Shown: piece after piece, positions 60,006 to 64,000 of the stretch | Layout: each line of letters begins with the position of its first letter | How positions within the stretch are numbered: position 1 is the stretch's first letter | Source of the DNA: DATBLE01 sp963841405 | GTDB lineage: Bacteria; Actinomycetota; Thermoleophilia; Gaiellales; Gaiellaceae | Assembly: GCA_963841405.1 (NCBI GenBank) | Contig: CAWJCM010000001.1 | Location: 248,001-312,000, forward strand | Length of the DNA stretch: 64,000 nucleotides | Reading direction: 5' to 3' | Made by a program: the position numbers and the translations under genes | Notes under the pieces: model-generated | Seen by the model: only the letters and a program-made list of their open reading frames with translations | The model's database searches: none | What the model was told of the DNA's origin: nothing

Positions 60006-61046
60006 CTACTTGATCAGCTGCTGGACCTGGCCGGCCTTGCTCGCGGCCGGGACCTTGATCTTGCCGCTCATGATCTTCGCCTTGGCGGCGGTGATCTCGG
60101 CCCAGGTCTTGGCCGGGATGTACTTCGTCTTCAACAGCGAGATGCCACCGTTCTTCAGGCTGAGGTCGTAGCCGTGGGTGCCGTACGTGCCGGCCTGGAT
60201 GTCCTTGACCGCCTGCTTGAGGGTGGCGTCGAAGGTCCAGAGCACCGACGAGAGGAAGACGCCCTTCTTGTCGATCGGGGTCATGTCTCCGATGTCGCCG
60301 ACGAACCAGACCTTGTGGCCCGGCTTCGCCGTCTCGATCGCCTGGAGGTAGCCGAACGAAGCGTTGTCGCCCATGGCGAAGATCACGTCCGCGCCCTGCG
60401 CGATCACGCTGTTGGCGACGCGCTTGCCGCCTGCTGCGTCGTCGTACCCGGTCGGACTGACGGTCGCGAAGTAGATCTTCGACGACTTGTCGATCGAGCG
60501 GAAGCCGGCCGCGAACCCGCCGCTCATCTTGTACCAGTTGGAATCCGAGGCCGAGATGATGATCCCGACTTTGTGCGTCTTGGTCGTCCGCGCGGCCAGG
60601 ATCCCGGCCAGGTAGGCCCCCTGCTGGCTCGAGGTGGTGATGTACGAGACGAGCCCCTTGCTCAGGTTCGTCGCCACGTCGTAGGTCATCACCGGCACCT
60701 TGTACTGCTTGGCGATCCGGGTGGCGACGGTGTCGTAGCCGCTGGCGTGGGCGACGATGAAGCTCGCCCCGCCCTGCGCGAGCTGCCGCAGGACGACGTC
60801 GGTCTTGTCGTAGCCGATGTTGGTGACCGCCTGGAACTTGGCGCCCACCGAGTTGGCGGCGGCCTGGGCGCCCTTGTACCCCTGCTGGTTCCAGCCGTAG
60901 TCGCTCTGCTTCGCAGGCGACGCGAAGGCGACCTTCGTCACCTTGGCCGAATGAAGCGCTCCGGCCGCGAGTGCGGTGCCGGCGGCGACGAGCGTGACCG
61001 CCACCACGGCGATGACGATTCGGGCTCCAGGTAGACGCTGATGCAT
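60006..61046 (-). CDS. BMP-family (nucleoside/purine-type) ABC substrate-binding protein
   Basis: The 346-residue exported protein has a signal peptide (VIAVVAVTLVAAGTALAAG) without a clear lipobox cysteine, so anchoring is uncertain. The BMP fold shows KVAFASPAKQSDYGWNQQGY, FIVAHASGYDTVATRIAKQY, SSQQGAYLAGILAARTTKTH and GADVIFAMGDNASFGYLQAI. Members bind nucleosides, purines or autoinducer-like ligands. ATG 61046 has GGAGGAAGGAG upstream. It is the first gene of the operon and divergent from the GntR regulator. Confidence 0.9.
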   Translation of the reverse strand: MHQRLPGARIVIAVVAVTLVAAGTALAAGALHSAKVTKVAFASPAKQSDYGWNQQGYKGAQAAANSVGAKFQAVTNIGYDKTDVVLRQLAQGGASFIVAHASGYDTVATRIAKQYKVPVMTYDVATNLSKGLVSYITTSSQQGAYLAGILAARTTKTHKVGIIISASDSNWYKMSGGFAAGFRSIDKSSKIYFATVSPTGYDDAAGGKRVANSVIAQGADVIFAMGDNASFGYLQAIETAKPGHKVWFVGDIGDMTPIDKKGVFLSSVLWTFDATLKQAVKDIQAGTYGTHGYDLSLKNGGISLLKTKYIPAKTWAEITAAKAKIMSGKIKVPAASKAGQVQQLIK

Positions 61047-61144
61047 CGTCGAGACTCTCCTTCCTCCGGGGAACCACACGGTTCCCGCCGCGGTTTGATC
61101 GATGCTTGCTCCGTGCCGAACCCGGTGCTAGGGTCGTCTTGCCA

Positions 61145-61156
61145 ACTGTTAACAAC
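61145..61156. promoter_or_regulatory. GntR/FCD-type operator-like palindrome
   Basis: The core TGTTAACA (61147-61154), within AACTGTTAACAACT, is a short palindrome. It lies in the 154-base divergent region between the importer operon and the GntR gene. FCD-subfamily regulators often bind T-G-T-x-x-A-C-A dyads, so this is the best candidate site for autoregulation. Confidence 0.45.
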
Positions 61157-61200
61157 TCCTGAGCCGTCGTCTACCCTATCCCCTTCGGAGAGTGAATGCA

Positions 61201-61899
61201 ATGGCGTCGGAGCCGGCGCTCGCCCGCACTCCTCAGCTGGAAAACCTGACTCTCTGGCAGCGCGTCTACGACCACCTGCGGGCGGAAATCCTGTCCGGCC
61301 GTCTCGAGCCGGGCGCCGAACTTGCGGAAGTCGCGCTCGCCGCACAGCTCGGAGTCAGCCGTGGGCCGATCCGAGAGGCGATCGGCCGGCTCGCCTCCGA
61401 GGGCCTCGTCACCGTGCGGCCGCGGCGGGGCGCGGTGGTCAGCTCGCTGTCGAAGGAGGAGTTCCTCGAGCTCTACCAGGTGCGCGAGGCCCTGGAGCTG
61501 ATGGCGGTCAAGCTCGCAGTGCCGAGGCTCAAGCCCGACGACATCGCCGGCCTCCAGCTGCTGATCGACCAGATGGCGGGGCATGCAGAGCGGCATCGCG
61601 TCACGGAGTTCTTCGAGGCGAATGCGAGCTTCCACGCTCGGCTGGTCGAGGCGTCGGGGAACACGAAGATCGTCGAGCTCTACCGGCAGCTGCTCGACCA
61701 GCTGGGCCGTTACCGCACCCGGTCGCTGCTCCTGCGCGGGAACATGCAGCGGTCGGTCGCCGAGCACGCCGCGATCCTGCGCGCTGCCAAGCGCGGCGAT
61801 GCCGACCGCGCCTCGCATCTGATGTCGGAGCACATCCGCGTGCCCCAGCGCAGCGCGAAGGCGCTGAACGACGAGCAGCTGGCCGAGGGCCGCCAGTGA
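61201..61899 (+). CDS. GntR-family regulator, FCD subfamily
   Basis: The 232-residue protein has an N-terminal winged HTH (VYDHLRAEILSGRLEPGAEL, then LGVSRGPIREAIGRLASEGL). The all-helical FCD effector domain has metal-type ligands in ANASFHARLVEASGN and VAEHAAILRAAKRGD. FCD regulators sense organic acids or amino-acid-like ligands. It faces away from the BMP importer operon and is its likely local repressor. ATG 61201 is preferred over GTG 61192 because GGAGAG is ten bases upstream of the ATG. Confidence 0.9.
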   Translation: MASEPALARTPQLENLTLWQRVYDHLRAEILSGRLEPGAELAEVALAAQLGVSRGPIREAIGRLASEGLVTVRPRRGAVVSSLSKEEFLELYQVREALELMAVKLAVPRLKPDDIAGLQLLIDQMAGHAERHRVTEFFEANASFHARLVEASGNTKIVELYRQLLDQLGRYRTRSLLLRGNMQRSVAEHAAILRAAKRGDADRASHLMSEHIRVPQRSAKALNDEQLAEGRQ

Positions 61900-61931
61900 T
61901 CGAGTTCGGCGCCACAACGCGGGGGAAACGG

Positions 61932-62088
61932 CCACGCACGCGAAGCGTGGAAAATAGAGCCCCCCAATCGGGGCGCCGGAGGCGCCCCGCGGTCCCCCTT
62001 CCGAGCTCCGCCGCTGGCTCCGCCAGCGGCGTTCGCGAACGCTTTCGCAAGCCGCCGCATCGAGCCGCGCCCGCCATGTCGGGCGCGG
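61932..62088. repeat. Cluster of perfect stem-loops in an intergenic region
   Basis: Four hairpins lie within 157 bases. They are CCACGC/GCGTGG (61932-61950), GGGGCGCC-GGA-GGCGCCCC (61970-61988), CCGCTGGC-TCC-GCCAGCGG (62011-62029) and CCGCGCCCG/CGGGCGCGG with a six-base loop (62065-62088). The palindrome GTTCGCGAAC (62031-62040) lies between them. No reading frame explains them. They may terminate the GntR message, or form a REP-like dispersed element or structured leader for the next gene. Confidence 0.7.
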
Positions 62089-62119
62089 CGGCGGGCATCA
62101 AGAAACACGGTGGTGCGCC

Positions 62120-63154
62120 GTGAACGGATCCCTCGAGTTCGGCGTCAACCTGAACAATCGCGAGCCCCTGATCGCACCCGGCTACGACGTGCCGATGCTG
62201 CTCGACCTCGCCGAGACGGTCGAGGAGCTAGGGTTCGACTCCGTCTGGGTCGGGGACTCGCTCTTCTCCAAGCCCCGCTACGAGCCGATCTCACTCCTGT
62301 CCGCGATCTCCCAGCGGACCTCGCGGGTGCGGCTCGGGACGTCGTGCATGGTCTCCGCGACGAGAAATCCGCTGTACCTCGCCCTCGAGTGGGCGACGCT
62401 GGACGTGATCTCGGGCGGCCGGACGATCCTCGGCACCGGAATGGGCAACCCCGAGGAAGGGGTGCGGCGCGAGTTCGAGGCGCTCGGGCTCGACTACGTC
62501 AGGCGGGGCACACTGTTCGAGGAGGGGCTCGCGGTCCTCCGGCAGCTCTGGACGGAAGGCAAGACCGACTTCCACGGCCGGTTCCTCGACTACGACGGCG
62601 TGTCGTTCTTCTCGGGGACGGAGATGGCGCCGTTGATGCCGATCCAGTCGCCGCCGCCGATCTGGGTCGTGTCCAACCCGCGCCTGAAGGGCGATGCGCC
62701 GCCGGACGTGATCGCGCGGCGGCTCGAGGCCGCCTGCCGGAGGATCGTCGAGTACGGCGACGGCTGGATGACCTGCTGCCGCGCCCAGCATCCAGACGAG
62801 CTGGTCGAGCAGCTCGGCGCGATCGAGCGCTACGCCGACGAGCACGGCGCGGACTTCTCGCGCCTCGTCGTCTCGTACCAGGTGACGATGAACGTCGGCG
62901 ACTCCGAGGAGGCGGCCCGGACGGCGTTCGACGACTACATCTCGAAGTACTACCCGGAGCTGTCGAGGGCGATGGATCTCTCCAACTGGGGGCCCGTCGG
63001 CACCCCCGAGCAGATCGCCGAGTGGATCCGCACCTTTGCCGAGGCCGGCGTCGACTACTTCATCTGCCGCTTCGGAGCAATCGACCAGGTCGCGCAGGTC
63101 GAGCGCTTCGCCAGGGACGTGCTGCCCGTGTTCTCCGCAGAGAGAGTGAGGTGA
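62120..63154 (+). CDS. LLM-class flavin/F420 oxidoreductase
   Basis: The 344-residue TIM-barrel enzyme has LEFGVNLNNREPLIAPGYDV, GFDSVWVGDSLFSKPRYEPI, TSRVRLGTSCMVSATRNPLY and GGRTILGTGMGNPEEGVRRE. This is the luciferase-like family using FMNH2 or F420. A late motif GTPEQIAEWIRTFAEAGVDY then FICRFGA is typical. It starts at GTG 62120 and is followed three bases later by the peptidase-like gene, so the two form an operon. In this context it may open or oxidise an N-heterocycle, which is inference. Confidence 0.87.
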   Translation: MNGSLEFGVNLNNREPLIAPGYDVPMLLDLAETVEELGFDSVWVGDSLFSKPRYEPISLLSAISQRTSRVRLGTSCMVSATRNPLYLALEWATLDVISGGRTILGTGMGNPEEGVRREFEALGLDYVRRGTLFEEGLAVLRQLWTEGKTDFHGRFLDYDGVSFFSGTEMAPLMPIQSPPPIWVVSNPRLKGDAPPDVIARRLEAACRRIVEYGDGWMTCCRAQHPDELVEQLGAIERYADEHGADFSRLVVSYQVTMNVGDSEEAARTAFDDYISKYYPELSRAMDLSNWGPVGTPEQIAEWIRTFAEAGVDYFICRFGAIDQVAQVERFARDVLPVFSAERVR

Positions 63155-63157
63155 GTG

Positions 63158-64000
63158 ATGGCCGCTGTTGTCGCGAAAGGCAATCTGCTCGAGGATGCCG
63201 CGCTGATCGTCGACGTGTGCTTCTCGGTCGAGGAGGGCGACGTCGTGACGATCATCTGTGACGACGGCCGCGAGGACGAGGCCCGCGCGGTCGCGGACGT
63301 GTGCGTCGAGCGCGGTGCGTGGCCGGTGATCATGAACAACGAGGCGCAGGTTCGCCGTGGCCGGGCGGACGTGCGCTTTCCGATGGCACCGCCCGACAAC
63401 CTGCACCGGGCGATGGTCGGCTCGGACGAGGTGATCATCATCGCCAATCTCGAGTGGGCGAACCGCTTCGCCCACGTCAACGCCGTCCGCGAGACCTGCG
63501 AGGCGAACGGGAAGATCGCCTCGATCGAGCCCGGCATGGGCGAATGGGGCCTCACGAAAGAGGACCTGGAGCGCTCGGCGCAGCGGACGAAGGACGCCGT
63601 CGCCGCGCTCGCGGGGAAGACGCGATGCCATGTCACCACCCCGCTCGGCACCGACTTCCACGTCTCGATCGATGGCCGGCCGCCGCTCGAGCTGACGCCG
63701 TACAAGGCGCGCGGCCAGATGATGAGCCCGATCCCGCTCTGGACCGAGGTCGCGTTCGCGGCGGTCGAGGACTTCACGCGCGGCACCGCAGTCGTCGACG
63801 GCGTCATGCTCGGCATCGGACTCGAGGGGCAGGTGAAGGAGCCGATCCGGTGGACACTCGAGGGCGGGAAGTGCGTCGACATCGAAGGCGGTGAGGAGGC
63901 CGAGAAGCTGCGTAAGGCGATCGACGGCGTCGAGAACGCGACCGTGATCGGCGAGTTCGCGTTCGGCACGAGCGAGAAGGCGCCGTTCGGAACGCCGTCC
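63158..64000 (+). CDS. M29-like aminopeptidase, partial at window end
   Basis: 281 codons are present and the gene continues beyond the window. The N-terminal half (NLLEDAALIVDVCFSVEEGD, VTIICDDGREDEARAVADVC) and VHVTTPLGTD-type region (CHVTTPLGTDFHVSIDGRPP) resemble thermophilic M29 aminopeptidases and relatives. In those, metal ligands lie in the C-terminal half, partly unseen here (VIGEFAFGTSEKA near the end). ATG 63158 follows GAGGTGA. Homologues are often encoded with LLM enzymes and ABC importers in catabolic clusters. True peptidase activity is not certain. Confidence 0.8.
   Translation, partial: MAAVVAKGNLLEDAALIVDVCFSVEEGDVVTIICDDGREDEARAVADVCVERGAWPVIMNNEAQVRRGRADVRFPMAPPDNLHRAMVGSDEVIIIANLEWANRFAHVNAVRETCEANGKIASIEPGMGEWGLTKEDLERSAQRTKDAVAALAGKTRCHVTTPLGTDFHVSIDGRPPLELTPYKARGQMMSPIPLWTEVAFAAVEDFTRGTAVVDGVMLGIGLEGQVKEPIRWTLEGGKCVDIEGGEEAEKLRKAIDGVENATVIGEFAFGTSEKAPFGTPS

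Noticed and set aside
1..64000. tRNA, rRNA and CRISPR arrays
   Set aside because: Scanning by eye found no CCA-ended cloverleaf, no rRNA-like block and no regularly spaced direct repeats. A covariance-model search would be needed to exclude tRNA fully.

Overview
The window is very GC-rich (about 70%), uses GTG and TTG starts freely and is densely packed with short overlaps between genes. F420-type luciferase-like oxidoreductases, a PPOX F420 protein, Crp/LuxR/GntR regulators, a Bacillus/actinobacterial-type LexA box and a class F-like sortase point to an actinobacterium, most likely a deep-branching soil or sediment lineage of the Thermoleophilia (Gaiellales/Solirubrobacterales) type. That placement is inference. 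I see no rRNA, tRNA or CRISPR. No gene-free stretch exceeds about 300 bases, apart from a decayed transposase.

Layout. 0-7 kb: an orphan LuxR-type regulator, a coupled two-component pair with a secreted barrel protein, a DUF1684 protein, a Ni/Co transporter, a peptidoglycan-binding lytic transglycosylase and a membrane cytochrome c protein. 7-18 kb: an acyl-ACP thioesterase, a 913-residue secreted protein with four exact 112-residue repeats and a C-terminal sortase domain, small stress-type proteins, an ATP-grasp ligase, a methyltransferase, a Crp-like protein lacking the core of its nucleotide pocket, an F420 enzyme and an M23 peptidase. 17.9-21.7 kb is a scar: a frameshifted gene relic, an internally deleted isochorismatase, an intact IS1182-type element and a shattered IS701-type transposase. 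21.7-28 kb: a dihydrofolate-reductase-like protein, then a copper-handling block (membrane proteins, lipoprotein, YcnI, CopC-CopD fusion). 28-30.6 kb: a two-gene ABC exporter and a glyoxalase-fold protein, closed by a strong hairpin.

30.7-41.6 kb carries the most unusual locus: a patatin-type lipase followed by two coupled giant proteins (1311 and 1525 residues) of no known function and no visible export signal. 41.6-49 kb: an HtrA-like protease, an FAD monooxygenase, then a DNA-repair island: a stand-alone LigD-type polymerase, and dinB divergent from a DEDDh exonuclease/GIY-YIG fusion across a perfect SOS box. 49-53.4 kb: a small operon with a cyclase/ATPase regulator (frameshifted), a 77-residue peptide with an aromatic tail and a haem-oxygenase-fold diiron enzyme, possibly a minimal modified-peptide system.

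53.4-64 kb: a catabolic operon read leftwards from a BMP-type nucleoside/purine ABC importer through a class V aminotransferase, an amidohydrolase and a xanthine-dehydrogenase-type FAD subunit. A GntR/FCD regulator reads the other way, followed by a luciferase-like oxidoreductase and an M29-like aminopeptidase that runs off the window. The gene set suggests uptake and breakdown of a purine, ureide or related N-rich compound. Several single-base frameshifts (about 48.62 and 50.70-50.75 kb) may be real decay or assembly errors and should be checked against reads.
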